From Dissophora ornata (taxonomy: Eukaryota; Mortierellomycota; Mortierellomycetes; Mortierellales; Mortierellaceae), in assembly GCA_025201705.1 (NCBI GenBank), contig MU616647.1:4582-68581 (forward strand): DNA of 64,000 bases, given 5' to 3'. This document shows positions 34,984-46,994 of this stretch, one piece after another. Under the pieces are notes generated by a model, which saw nothing but the letters and a program-made list of their open reading frames with translations, did not search any database and was not told the origin of the DNA. Position 1 is the stretch's first letter, and the number at the start of each line of letters is the position of its first letter. Both the position numbers and the translations under genes were made by a program.

Positions 34984-36209
34984 TTACAGGATATGGTGCC
35001 TCCTAAAGAGGGTGATGAACTGGAAACCTGAGTGGAGCATGGACCACTTTTTGGGGTCCAGCCCTACTTGCTCGTATGGATAGTCAAGCATCTGCGGCGA
35101 ATACAAATTCACGCCAGGTGGGGAGATCAAGCGGACGAGTTCTTCAAGGATGGCACTCGATGCTGTGGCACTTGACGATTGCGGAAGATATTCGATCTAC
35201 GAATATGAAGATTGGAAACAGCGTCAGTAAACCCACATTCCACATTCCACATTCAATACGCATGCCCGGCACGTTTCTCTTCAGCGCAAAAAGGTTACCT
35301 CGATCAGCATTCCCTTGTACGTTGTGGAAGCAACCATGATATTGCCTGCCCGGACAATAAAATCTCCAAGGTCAAAGACGTGTCCCTAAACAGTTGTGTG
35401 AATTCAGTCAGTTGCACCACAACTTGGAGTATGACCTATAGAAGCGTGGAAACAGAGAATACAAAACGAACCTCCACCTGGGCATGCTGCCGATGGACCC
35501 ACAGATTCTTCAATTTGGCGATGAGTGCCTCAATGTCCTTTTCGACCTCGACCAGGACAGCCTTTCTCTTGGGAACACTTTCTGCTCCTGTGGAACTTGT
35601 GGCGGTGTTGACAGCACTGGGCGCTACAGATGACGTCGATGTGGATGTAGAAGGTGTGCCAATAACACCATCGTCGATGATACACCACGCTGTCGAGTTG
35701 TATGCATCTGCTGCTGCTTGAGCTGATGCTGCACCAGCAATACCTCCTGGACCGACCGTACCGCCTCCCGCTGCTGAGCCTCCTCCGGGTGGAAGGATCC
35801 CAAGCCCAGTCTTTCCTGGACCGACGAGACCCGAGCCCACATTAATTCCAACACCCCCGGCCATCCCAGACCCCATGCCACTGGCTCCAGCTCCGATTCC
35901 AACTCCTGCAGCACCCGTTCCGCCGACAGCTCCTCCTGCTGTCGCAAAGACGCCGCCTGCTGACGAATTGGCTGACTGAGATCCAGCAGGAACCCCTCGG
36001 GCAGTTGCTCCTCCCTGGACGTGGACTATATGCATCATTTTTCCTGTCCCTGACTTGGAGACAGGACTTGTGTCTCTGAACACCTTCCAGTTGATGGTCC
36101 AGCGGCCAATGGGGCTTGCATGGAACTGTCTGAGAAGTCTGTCCGAGAGTAGAGTCAAGGACTGCGGGCCATTGGCATCCTTCCAATAAACAAGACACGT
36201 CGCGCCCAT
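34984..36209 (-). CDS. MED20: Mediator subunit 20 with a glycine-rich insertion
   Basis: Three exons (35472-36209, 35299-35385, 34984-35196) join to 345 residues. The N-terminus (MGATCLVYWKDA, LLSDRLLRQFHA, GRWTINWKVFRDT) and the later segments (VLVEVEKDIEALIAKLKNLW; FDLGDFIVRAGN; KGMLIEIEYLP) are those of MED20, a Mediator head subunit that pairs with MED18. Yeast and human MED20 are near 210 residues. The excess here is a Gly/Ala-rich, probably disordered insertion at residues 66-162. The start is at MGATC; an upstream in-frame Met at 36317 would add an unsuitable hydrophobic leader. The exon 1 donor could instead be 6 nt earlier (CAG|gtggag), losing VE. The gene is divergent from the RNA-dependent RNA polymerase gene. 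Confidence 0.87.
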
Positions 36210-36454
36210 GAAGATGGCTATGATTCCTATAATCCCTGTTGTTCCGGAGTGGTTGACTGTGGTCTTATGATCCCTATTTCTGGAGCCTGTGGACACAATG
36301 AACAGAACAAAAGGCAAATAATTTGTGGTGGCGTCTTCTCGAGTTTCGTGTGGATCTGGGCTTTCTTATTTGAGCTGCTTGTCATTCCGCATTCACCATT
36401 CCGCATTCACTTTTTTCCTCACACCCTTTTCACCATCCCATCCATCCCCAATGT
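36210..36454. promoter_or_regulatory. Shared promoter of MED20 and the RNA-dependent RNA polymerase
   Basis: Only 245 bp lie between the two start codons. A direct repeat TTCCGCATTCAC occurs twice near 36387 and 36399, just upstream of the polymerase start. Confidence 0.55.
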
Positions 36455-39400
36455 ATGCCTCGAGCCAGTGAGCGCGTTCAGCTCATAGCAAACCCCACAT
36501 TACCAGCAATGGCTGCCCCTCTGCAATGGCCTAGAACGAGCAGTGGAGACCGCTACTCAACCACTCTAGAACCCTCACCCATCTTTCCCTCTCTGCCCAC
36601 CACGCCCTCACCAATCCAGCGCCAGTACCAGCCGCAGCAGCGGCAGCAGGGCCAACGTGGACAACTCACGTATGAGCTGCGGTCACAACGGCAACCACCC
36701 TCGTTTCCAAGCCATGCCCAAGTTGCAGAAGCTCGGCGCCTGCGGCTGAGTCAAGAGATCGCCTCAAGAAAGGAAGCCGAGAACCTGCGGCTCCGTATCA
36801 ACAACCTCGACGGCGAGATTACGGCCCTAGAGCTGAAGAAGAACCTCGAGTCGTTTGGCGAAATCGCCGATGTTACAGTGGAGCGGAACGAAAATTCGCC
36901 CAAGAACCATGCCATCGTCCTGTTCGAGTCACGACCCCGTGATATCCAGGGGCTACTGAAAGTGAGCATCGGAGATCACCTCCTCGATATGGACTTGCTA
37001 GAACGGAAATCAGATGGTCGCTTCGATTATGTGTCCGCCAACTGCCTTGAACTCGGCGTTAAGACTGCGCAGAACGTGTTCTGCCGCGAGTTTTCGGCCA
37101 GGTCAGCTGTTGCTATACAGTTTCAAGAAAATCGAAGGATGATCAAGATCACCTTCAAAAGGGAGTTTAGGGACACAACGATCAAGTATCAAGTGGAGAT
37201 GAAGTTCCATGATATGGACCAAGGCTGTGTTCAGATTGGCGAATTTGGCGACATGGCCGCCGTCACAATCCGCCTACGCTCCCCTCCGATGTACTGGCGC
37301 TACGATCCGAAGATGGAAAGCTCCGATACTCTAAAATGGTCCGTCGGCGCATGTTTACGGCGTGTAGTCGACATTCCAAAGGATGGTGCAGAGTTCAATG
37401 TCCCGTCTGCCACCGATGCAGGACCTGTCGAACCTAATCCTACAAACCTCTCTGCAAAACTTGGGAGGTGGACCGTAATCCGTTTGATGGTCGGGAATGA
37501 AGCGTACAGAAACTTGGAGAACTTCCGCAGGAAGTGCAAAACTTACAACCTCCTTGACCTAGAATCGCGGCGAGACACGGTGCAGGATGGCTATCGCATA
37601 CCCAAACCGAACATGGAGGCGTTCAAGAATCTGGCGTTCGAAGCTCGGTATATGCTAGAGTCGGCCCTTTCGTTCAACTTTATTGTAGAATACGATTTGA
37701 CGTCCGCAGTAGCCGAAATCCTCTGTGGATTGGAGCCACTCAAAGCCTCGATGATACTAGAACATATCATCTCGAACCGTCAGCGCGTTTGGGACTTGAA
37801 AGACTATCTGGAACGCGAGGCAGCCAAGCTATCCAGAATCTCGAGCCGGCCCCGAATTGTCCCGCCACAGTGCGTTTATCTTCGAAAAGTGATGGTGACG
37901 CCCACTACGATCCATTTACTGCCGCCCACGGTCGAGACGTCCAATAGGATCATACGGCACTTTTCGCATCTCAGCGACTATTTCTTGCGAGTCGAGTTTT
38001 CGGACGAGGGAAATAATAGAGTGTGGTCCAAAGACAGCGCCAGCAACGAAAACAATGCCATCTACAACCGCATCTTTTCTGCGCTCACCAACGGGATCAG
38101 GATCGGCGATAGGGAATACCAATTCCTTGCATTCTCCGCAAGTCAACTGCGGGACAATTCAGCCTGGTTCTTTTGTTCTCAAGGAGGTTACCATACGGTG
38201 GATAGCATCCACCACTGGATGGGTAACTTTTCCCATATCAAGTCGATCGCCAAGTATGCTGCGCGCATGGGCCAATGCTTTTCATCAACGAGAGCCATCG
38301 CCACTTTGTCTGCTTCAGAGGTGGAGATGATAGACGACATCGAGTATGACAACCACAACTTTTCTGACGGTTGTGGAAGGATCTCATTGAAGCTGGCGCA
38401 GATGATTGGCAATGAGCTGGAAAAAGAGACTACGCCAGTTGCGTTCCAAATCCGTCTTGGGGGATCAAAGGGCGTACTTGTATGGTATCCGCCTCTGCGA
38501 GAAAAGCGAGTGCAGATCCGGCCAAGCATGAAGAAGTTTGACGTAGCCCATTATGTTTTGGAGGTCATCAAAACGTCGGCATTCATACCAAGTTATCTCA
38601 ATCGCCAGATCATTATTCTTTTGTCATCGCTTGGAGTCCCCGATCAGGTGAGACCTGGGGTCGCTTGCATTGCGTATTTATTTGTTTTTTTTTAGCTTTC
38701 TCAGCTAGCGATTCCGTTTCTAATGGCAGGCTGTGTACAAATGTCACAGGTTATATTGGACCTGAAAAACAACATGATGAAGGATTTAGAAAAGATCGAG
38801 TCGGACGATTTGGTTGCTATCAAGAATCTGGTGAACAACTGGGATGAGAATGGTACCTCAAAAATGATGGTGACCATGATCAAGGCAGGATTTCTGCAGA
38901 ACCAGGACCCATTCATCAAGAATCTGCTGACTCTGTTCAAACTTCAGATGCTGGATGAACTTTCCAAGAAGGCCAGAATCCGTGTCCCCAATGGCGCCTA
39001 TCTTTTAGGAGTCTGCGATGAGACTGGTGGGCTAAAGGAAGGCGAGATTTTTGTCCAGGTGTCGAGCACTGAGAATCCATCAAAGCGCACTATCATTGAA
39101 GGCAATTGCGTGGTTGTGCGATGCCCATGCTTCCACCCAGGTGACGTCAGAGTGGTTCGGGCAGTGAAATGTCCTGCCTTAAATCATCTGCACGACGTGG
39201 TAGTGTTTAACACCAAAGGCACGCGGGGCATCCCCAGCATGTGCAGCGGAGGAGATCTTGACGGCGATGGTAAGTATTAGAGCAGGATCAATTTTCATGA
39301 AACTGAAATGTCCGCCTCGAGCAACTTGCTAATTGACCCCTGTCTTCTACTCGCCTGCCTATTTCTCCTTCAGATTTTACGTGAGTATACCAGAATATCG

Positions 39401-40937
39401 TGGTTTGCCTGTATCACTATAGTTTTACGCAGCTACTAACAGATTCCTACACTTGCTCAAATAGGGTGATCTGGGATCCTAATATTGTCAACAACGTCAA
39501 GCAACGCGCTCCAATGGACTACACTGGTCGCGACGCCGTGACCAGTGAAGATGTTACCATTCGGGACATCAAAAAGTTCTTTGTCCAATATGCTGTTTCC
39601 AACAACCTTGGAGTGATCGCTAACGCGCACTTGGCGCTTTCGGACTCTCTGGAAGAAGGTCCCCACCACGGAAAATGCCTTCGACTCGCTCAACTCCACT
39701 CGGACGCAGTCGATTTCCCAAAGACCGGCAAACCTGCATGGATCAAGCAAGAGCTTAGGCCAAAGAAATACCCGGACTTTATGGAAAAGCCGCCGGAGAG
39801 GAGCTACGAGTCAAAGCGGGTCCTTGGTCGAATCTATCGTGAGTGCGGCAAGCAAGAGGCTTTTGTACCCAAGAACTATCAACAATCCTTCAACAGGCTG
39901 CTGCTAATTAATGGGTACCAGGACTATATGAATGATGCTCGGCGATGCAAGGCATGGTACGACGAAGATGTCCGCTCACTTATGAACCAGTATGGTGTAA
40001 AGAGGTACATTTGAAATTCCGTATCGCAAACCTGTTTCCCTCGTGCCAAGAACACGTCGAATGTACCATTTCTAACTAGTTTACTTTGTTCACATGAAGC
40101 GACTTGGAGGTTGTGAGCGGATATATCGTGTACTTTGATGTGATCTCAAACAAGAGGGAGCATGACATTCGCAAGACAATCGTGAACGCATTCGCGTCTA
40201 TCAGACGCAGGTTCCGGGCTGAACTCGAAATGGAATTTTATGCCCCAGACTCGAAAACAGTCTCGCCCAACAACCTGCCGTTTCTGGAAATGAAGGCCGC
40301 GGCATGGTACGCAGTCTGTTACCAGGATCTGCAACCAGGGCAGCCTTACACATTTGCGTGGATCGCGTGGGACCACTTGTGTAACGTGGCGTCGCGTGTC
40401 CGCATATCGCCAACAATTATTTCTCGAGTGGGTAGTGGTGATAGTTCATTATCGGCGACCGTAGGTCCTCCTTTGGCGATGAACTCGTTCGAGTCCGACA
40501 TTGCAGAGCGGGCACAGGCTAATATGATGGACTTGGAAATTCAACGCGAGGAGAAGCAGCCATTGGAACGGCAACAGCCGCTGTCAGATCTTGCGCTACT
40601 GCAGCAGTTTACACAACAGCATCTCATGCCGGGGCTTCACACACATGCGTACAGCACCAACCGATCCGCTCTTGATTCTCCCTCTGCTACATCCACACAA
40701 TTGAATAGTCCCTCTCTGCCGTCAGGATCAACTGGCCTTAATGGTTTTAGATCCATGCAGCCAACGGCTGTGTCGAGTGCCAGCAACGCGATAGATCTGG
40801 GTGTCCCCGATGTTGAACTGCCGGTCACTCAGGAAGTGCCTCGATTGGTGAGGAACGAAATCACGACGCAGGCAGAGTTCACTACCCTCGGCCCTGATGT
40901 GAACGATGATGCTATGTCGAAGGCGCTTGGATTCTAG
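36455..40937 (+). CDS. RNA-dependent RNA polymerase (RNA silencing), with RRM-like N-terminus
   Basis: Five exons (36455-38647, 38750-39269, 39374-39380, 39465-40004, 40100-40937) join in frame to 1365 residues. The first ~105 residues are Pro/Gln/Arg-rich. An RRM-like fold is suggested at about 112-190 (LRLRINNLDGEITALELKK; EIADVTVERN; HAIVLFES). The polymerase domain begins around residue 460 and contains the signature DLDGD at 900-904, followed by DFTVIWDP. The three Asp residues bind catalytic metal. Other family marks are SLGVPDQVILDLKN, GAYLLGVCDETG and KRTIIEGNCVVVRCPC-type segments. The C-terminus (from 1185) is Gln/Ser-rich. Such enzymes make double-stranded RNA for Dicer; they are cellular genes and not viral. 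Exon 3 is a 7-nt micro-exon directly after the active site. Confidence 0.93.
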
Positions 40938-41339
40938 AAAGCATTCCCTGCCAGCATAGTTCAATGCGTAACAGCCGCGCAAAATGCTGCGTCTTGGTGA
41001 GCAAACAATAGCCCGAAGCTATCGTCCGTTGGACAATGGCTGAGCGCAAATTATAAATCCGTGCTACGACACGACGATTACCGCCTTTTCTAATGTTTAG
41101 TTGAACACGATTAGACCTTCTAGTGTGTTCACCAACATTTTAGTTTCAATAAATAAATACTGTGATAATGCATGCAGGAAAGCACCCTTTCGGCATCCAT
41201 CGCACGCGTTGTTGTTGTAATACACTCCACCTCTTGCCATGTATTTTTTTTCTTTTTTTTTGTTTGGTTCATTCATCCTCCAGTGGTTAAAAGAATGTCA
41301 ACATTTTTGTATTACGAGCGGACTAAAGGAATAATGTAA
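40938..41339. other. 3' flank of the polymerase gene
   Basis: AT-rich 3' flank with no gene seen. It ends abruptly at the hairpin element. Confidence 0.45.
41148..41153 (+). terminator. Polyadenylation signal of the polymerase gene
   Basis: AATAAA (continuing AATAAATAAATAC) lies about 210 bp past the polymerase stop. Confidence 0.4.
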
Positions 41340-41778
41340 TCTCACCTCCCCGTGAGCCTCCTATTCTGACGGGGTCATCAACTCCTGCACTAAGTCCATG
41401 TAAACGTTCCCAATCTTTGAAAGTCAATTGCGCAACAACCTTTTATGTTACTCCCTACTCTTCTTAATATATTTCTTTTGCCCGTCTCCATGCCTATCTT
41501 CTCATGTAGTTCACTTCTATTTTCGTCCACTATCGGCGAACTGAACAGACAATTAAGCACTCTTTGCATGCAAGTGGGCATCAAAGTTGATGAAAAAAAG
41601 AAGTGAACTACATGAGAAGATAGGCATGGAGATGGGCAAAATAACTATATTAAGAAGAGTAGGGTGTAACATAAAAGGTTGTTGCGCAATTGACGTTCAA
41701 AGATTGGGAACGTTTACATAGACTTAGTGCAGGAGTTGATGACCCCCGTCAGAATAAGAGGCTCACGGGGCGGTGAGA
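41340..41778. repeat. Hairpin element: two 180-bp arms, 79-nt loop (MITE-like)
   Basis: The left arm 41340-41519 and right arm 41599-41778 are reverse complements along their full length with few mismatches (for example CTCCCC against CGGGGC-type changes near the ends, and CTTTGAAAGTC against GACGTTCAAAG). Each end also carries its own small hairpin, CTCAC-N6-GTGAG. The loop (41520-41598) has no ORF. Elements of this kind, short with long terminal inverted repeats and no gene, are MITEs or foldback elements. An RNA from it would fold into a near-perfect 180-bp duplex. No clear target-site duplication is seen next to the ends. It ends 80 bp before a tRNA-Gly gene. Confidence 0.9.
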
Positions 41779-41857
41779 TGAGAAAGACAAAAAACGACAC
41801 CCGGGGCGTCCCACGGGTTCACGCTTGTGTCCCAGCAATAAAACTTCGACAAAAGGA

Positions 41858-41928
41858 TGCGTGGTCCGGGAATCGAACCCGGGTCTACCGCGTGGCAGGC
41901 GGTAATTATACCACTAAACCAACCACGC
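41858..41928 (-). tRNA. tRNA-Gly(GCC): tRNA-Gly (anticodon GCC)
   Basis: The minus strand reads a 71-nt cloverleaf. The acceptor stem is GCGTGGT with ACCACGC and discriminator A. The D-arm region is GGTTTAGTGGTATAA, matching the A box. The anticodon stem-loop CCGCCTGCCACGCGG holds anticodon GCC. The T arm GGGTTCGATTCCC is the B box. There is no intron. A run of A on the plus strand downstream (41851-41854) gives a T-run terminator for RNA polymerase III. Confidence 0.97.
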
Positions 41929-44529
41929 TTGTTCCAGATATTGTTGCGATTTTTGAATAATATTTAAATTTGAATAATAAGTCATGTGATTTATCACGAA
42001 ATCTCTTTGTTGGTCACGTGATAATAGTCCGCGCGGTTGATTTTTTTTTTATTCTCAGTCGCTTGTTTCTCAAGGTTGCCGACGAACTTGTGTATCAGGG
42101 AGCCCTCATGACGCCCGTCAGCTGTGTTCAGCCAGATCACCTGGAAGTCAAAGATGTAGACAACGGTCGAACGCGAGAAGGAGCGTGGTTCGCGTCATTA
42201 AACCAGAGAGACATGTTATTTAAATATAAAATGAAAAGAAAAGGCGAGAAGGAGCGTGGTATCACAGCAAAACACAAGAAGTAAAAGTACACTGGGCCTT
42301 GAGGAGAGTGGCTGAGGATACATATGTGAGGGCGGTTACTGTCCCTGTGGTGGGCGTCTCGAGGACCATGAAGGCGGGATCTGTCCAGGACCCACGCTTG
42401 ACCTACACGGCGCGGATCGTACGCTACTACAGAGCCTGCTAGGAAAGAGGCACCTGGGTACCGTGGAGAGGATGAGGAGAATAGATTATTGGTAAAAAGT
42501 GTCTTTAAGTTTTTAACACCCGAACGAGGGGTGGCAATAGTTGCGTGGGCCCACTACTAGGTTAGCTCATTGGAACGCGACTTCATATGGCGATGGTGGA
42601 TAGTTTCTTCGCGAATGGTGACACAATCTACAGAGGATTTTGACTTTGTTTTCGCCACGCTATTAAATCAGGGAGACATTGAAGAGAAAAAACTGAGTCT
42701 AGACTCTTTTCTAGGAACGAGTCAAGATGACAATCGAGCGCGCAAAAGGTCACGAAGGGAGCAGATCAGCGGGCACTTGTTCAATGCTGTCGGTGTTTAT
42801 GAAACCACGGATGCGCTGCAGATTATGTGCTTCGTTTACTTCCTCCCTGTCAGTCCGCGTTCCTACACCTCCACGATATTTTAGGGACATTTTCAGTTGG
42901 TTTTTATATCATGAACCTCGTCTTTGTGGACCATATACGACGGATTACACATCACTCCCGCCCACGCGGACTTTGTTGAAGAGTTTGTCTGCGCACTGAC
43001 CATCCTCGTAGTCCCTGAAATAGCTCTCAACATACGTGGATATACAGGTGGCACGCAAGTAGGATACCCAAGGAGCTGGGGCTCACCACGATTGGTTCTG
43101 CGACTAAAAACTCCCTCGTATCCCGAAGAGTCAAGCATAATCGGCCTACTCATCTCTGACGCATAACAATGACAATGAAGGGGGTGTCCCAAATTTCGGC
43201 AGATTTCTGGCTCGTTTTCAGCGCAGGCTCCGTATGGACATTCATCGGGCCCTACGCACGCAGCGAGCTTCACAAGCGGTGATCGCGAACAATCCAAAGA
43301 TCACGAAAAGGAGAAACCTGCGTACGCATGTTGGACTAATCGTGCAGCAGCATTCAAACAATTGATGAGACTTATGTGGGATTTGTGGGATTGAAGAACG
43401 GTCACTCTCTTCAGGGGCACGTAGCATCCAGTATCAGACGCGTCACGTAGAGCTACGCAGGAGTTTTGATGCCGGCAGGCTGGAGTACAAATATATGGAA
43501 ACGCGTAAATTACGCAAATGTCGTTAATTGTTTATAGGTCGTGAGGGAATAATAGAGATTCCCGTAGCATTGCGATGCATGACGGTTGGCTGTTCCGTCT
43601 TTTGAACTTAGTTCTGACGAGTCCCGACTGCTTAGAAGCTGTTTGGTTTACATGTACTAAATCGATTGTCGGGATAAAAAATGCGCTTCCGCGACTCAAG
43701 AGTTCAATGACCCCCTTTCAACAATTCCCAGCGCTTCGTGCGAATAGGTCAACACTTTGAGATTCTAGGATGCTGGAGTAATATCAAACGTTTAGAAGAG
43801 GAACTTATTTGTAACATAACTGTGAGAAAACAGATCAACGCAGGCAGCACAAATCTCTCGCAACTGTCTACTGCATGTCCTGTTTTCACAACTTTTCTTT
43901 CTGCGATAGTTGTGGCGTTACATTTATATTTTTTTTTATCGATTTTTCTTCAATGAGCATTCTTCACGCGTTTTTTAGGTTTAAAACTTTCTTTCGCACA
44001 CGCGATAGTTTTCTATCCATTCTTCAGAAGATTCTCTTCACTTGTGATCGAGGTGTCGTCTAACTACTTCCATCGGACTGGGTATCAGCTATTCGATTCG
44101 TTAGACCGACTTTGACGCACATTACCGATACTCAACATTTTGATGGGCCACACACAGTGTCAAATAAATCTCCTCGCTGCATCAGCACTGTTTCTTGAAA
44201 GCATGAGCGTGGGTTTAGCCTGCCTAAAAAGTCTTTCGATATGTGCGTAATCAATATCGTAGAGAATTTTGGATGTTGGACACAGTCGAGGGCGCTTGTT
44301 TACCTGCGATTGTGCGATGTTGACGTGCTGGCTTCACTTCTGTCTTATCGACGAATAAAAGCATAGGCGCATTCATCAATGTTATGCAGTTTATTACGGC
44401 CTTATGATTCCTTATAATGTCCAATATCCGCCATCGCAGAACTAAGTCTTCTTGCGTTAGTACTTGACGTGACACCTGTAGTCAACTAATCACTTAATCC
44501 ATATTTGTTTGTGCTTCGTGTTCTATTGT
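41929..44529. other. 2.6-kb stretch without a recognisable gene
   Basis: Holds several short open frames with no recognised domain. The more protein-like are 42300-42440 plus (reading VPVVGVSRTMKAGSVQDPRL), 42570-42884 plus, 42924-43166 plus and 44251-44475 minus (VLRWRILDIIRNHKAVINC). They are separated by stops and AT-rich spacers. A 16-bp motif GCGAGAAGGAGCGTGG is repeated at about 42174 and 42244. The region could be the remains of one or more transposons, as it follows the hairpin element and the tRNA, but I cannot name a family. The right end (44100-44529) is the 3' flank of the kinase gene. Confidence 0.35.
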
Positions 44530-46994
44530 TTATGAGACAGGCGAGATCATCGAGTCGCCTCCATCCCTTTCTATAGTTGATTTTCTATCCCGCACATCCT
44601 TCGCAATCTTGCATCCCGTCACGGCAGCATCGTCCGGAATGACCTTGGACCCCACACGCTGACTCGGAATTGCTGACTCAAAGTCACTTTCGTCTAGGAT
44701 TTGGTCCGGTGGCCGCGAAGTCGGGTGGCAATTGTCAATGAGTTTAAACCACTCGCTGTCCAGCACGCGGTTCGCCTGCCAGCGCATTCTAGTGTCGGGT
44801 TCCAACAGTCCCTCAATCACATCCGAGATGTAGGTGGGCCAGGCAAGGTTGATGTGGGAAACCTGCTCCAGGGCAGTCAGATTCACATGGGGTGGCACGT
44901 GCTCTGTTTGACCTGATTCCTGGAACTCTAGTATTCTCTCCCGTTTGTATAGGAACCCGTCCCAGATGGGATCACCATCCGAAGCTTCGTACCACGTGTA
45001 CCGGCCCAGTCGCATGCACATGTAGATGATTCCACATGCCCACATATCCACCTTACTAAGTCGCTCAATGTCAGAAATGAAAAGCATTAGATTGGGAGCT
45101 TGATGAAAGGGAGCATCGACAGAGCTATGTAGCGACATATTTACCGAGCATCAAATGTCTCGCTGGCAAATTCCTCTGGTGCAATAAAAGGACCGCTCCC
45201 ACGGATAGAAGCCGACGATCGCACCTTTTTCTCCCACGGCATCCTGAACACCTCACTGTTCCCGAAATCTGCAATCTTGAGACAACCATCCGAGGTCAGG
45301 AGCAAGTTCTCTGGTTTCAGATCCCGGTGGACCACACCCATTGAGTGTAGGAATGCCACGCCATGCATCAGTTGTGAAAAGAAACAGTTTGACTCGGCCT
45401 CACCAAGCGTGTTGGCAGAGGCGATTAGACTGTGGAGGTCACCCCCCGCGCAATATTCCATGACCTCACTATAGGTGTCGCCATGAAGCTGTAGTAGGTC
45501 CATAGTCTGGATCACGTTTGCGTGCTTCAAAGATGAGGCGATACAGAATTCGCTGGTCAGGCGGCGCATGTAGAGCTTTTGCGTCTCTCCATAGGCGTAT
45601 TTAAATTCCTTTATACAGAAAAAAAGAGAGGCAAATCAGCATGGCGATAATAGAAAAGACGGAGGCTAGCACAGAACTGTAGCGCCTGTTCAACACCCTG
45701 CAGTAAAAATATCCTTCACCTTGATGGCATAGACATTTTCCTCCCCTGTCTCTGGGTTTCGCTTGATCGACAATCTTACCGTGCCGAATGCACCTGCTCG
45801 AGCAGAGAGGCACAGCAACAGAAGAAAGCGGTTTTAGTATGGTTTCGGGTTGTTGACGCATGTGCGCTTCGCACATTGCAAATTGAAGGCTGGCCTGACT
45901 GTGTGCGTTCGGTCCATCCAAACATGGAATTCGGAATCGTATTGCGCGTTACCTTTTCCAACGATCTGCTGCAACTCGCCGTACTTTTGCACAAAATCAA
46001 CTTTCAGTGCTTGCCGCCTCCGGTGGCTGGCCACGGGGCTTCCTGCCTGCTCTGCATCGAGATCCTGATATTTCTCGTTGAGAAGTGAGAGCGGGTGTTC
46101 AAAGACTTCGGACTTGAGATGATGTGACCCCCCCGACTGTTGATGTTGCTGGTGCTGGTGGTGCTGGTGCATGTGTCCTCCATGGTGGGATAGAGGGGCG
46201 GCACTTGTATGATCTTCTCTATCCCTCTTCCCATCCAGCAATTCCCGTAGCCGTCTCACTTGGTTTGATAGAAACTGCTGACGTTTGGGCGCAGAGAGAT
46301 GGTGTCGATGACTGCCATTGGGGAGCCGCTCGAACCGAATCTTGCTCTCAACAATGGAGTTTGCAGAGGACGGCGCAGTGTCACTGGAGGCGATTGACCA
46401 GCTGGAGGGTGAGGCGGAGGACAGACCCGCAGGGGAGTAGTAGTCCGCAGACGGAGGGATCTCTGTCATCAACTGTGATCGACCGCCACTGCGACCCCGT
46501 GCAGACATGGAGGGTCGCAACGGATGCGGTGGCAGAGGACGCTGATGCTGTTGGTGCTGCGGATCCGGCGGTTGATCTGCGGTTTGCTGTTGCCGCTGTG
46601 GCTGTCGCTGGATTGGCGATGTCGCGATCGGCAGAGAATCTTCTTTGGATGCAGGTGCCAGGCCGACGTGACCATCTAGGGTTTGAGGAGCTGTGACTGT
46701 CGAGGGCGCAGCAGAGAAGGCGGAAGAGGCGGACGAGGGTAGGGGTGGTAGGGATGATGGGATCTGGCCGTCGTTTGAGGAGGCATCCTCTGTAGGCTGT
46801 TGCTCGTCTGTGGGTTGCTGCACATTCACAACGTCTGTGAGTTCTAGCGCAGACGGTGGTGATATTCTCCTTGGGGTGGATATGTCCAGTGAGGGTTGAT
46901 CAACCAGTGGAGGGGTGTCACCGCTAGTATCTTGGCTTTGTTGCGGTTGCTGCACCTGTGGAGGAATTGACCCAGTGCCGTTTGCGCTATCCAT
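44530..46994 (-). CDS. HAL/NPR-type serine/threonine protein kinase
   Basis: Four exons (45953-46994, 45720-45793, 45145-45608, 44530-45055) join to 701 residues. The first ~335 are disordered and rich in Ser, Pro, Gln and His (HHQHQQHQQ run). The kinase domain then starts at VGKGAFGTVRLS (345-356). The ATP lysine is K372 (VYAIK), the catalytic loop is HRDLKPEN with D468, and DFG has D486. The activation segment contains GSGPFIAPEEF, and VDMWACGIIYMCM follows. These features suit the fungal Hal4/Hal5/Npr1 group, which controls membrane transporters and ion balance. All catalytic residues are present, so it should be active. It is divergent from RAD26. Confidence 0.9.

Noticed and set aside
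38698..38749. Alternative acceptors for polymerase intron 1 (after TTTTTTTTTAG or TTTCTCAG).
   Set aside because: They keep the frame but add residues absent from the family. The acceptor at 38749 gives GVPDQVILDLKN, matching the conserved pattern.
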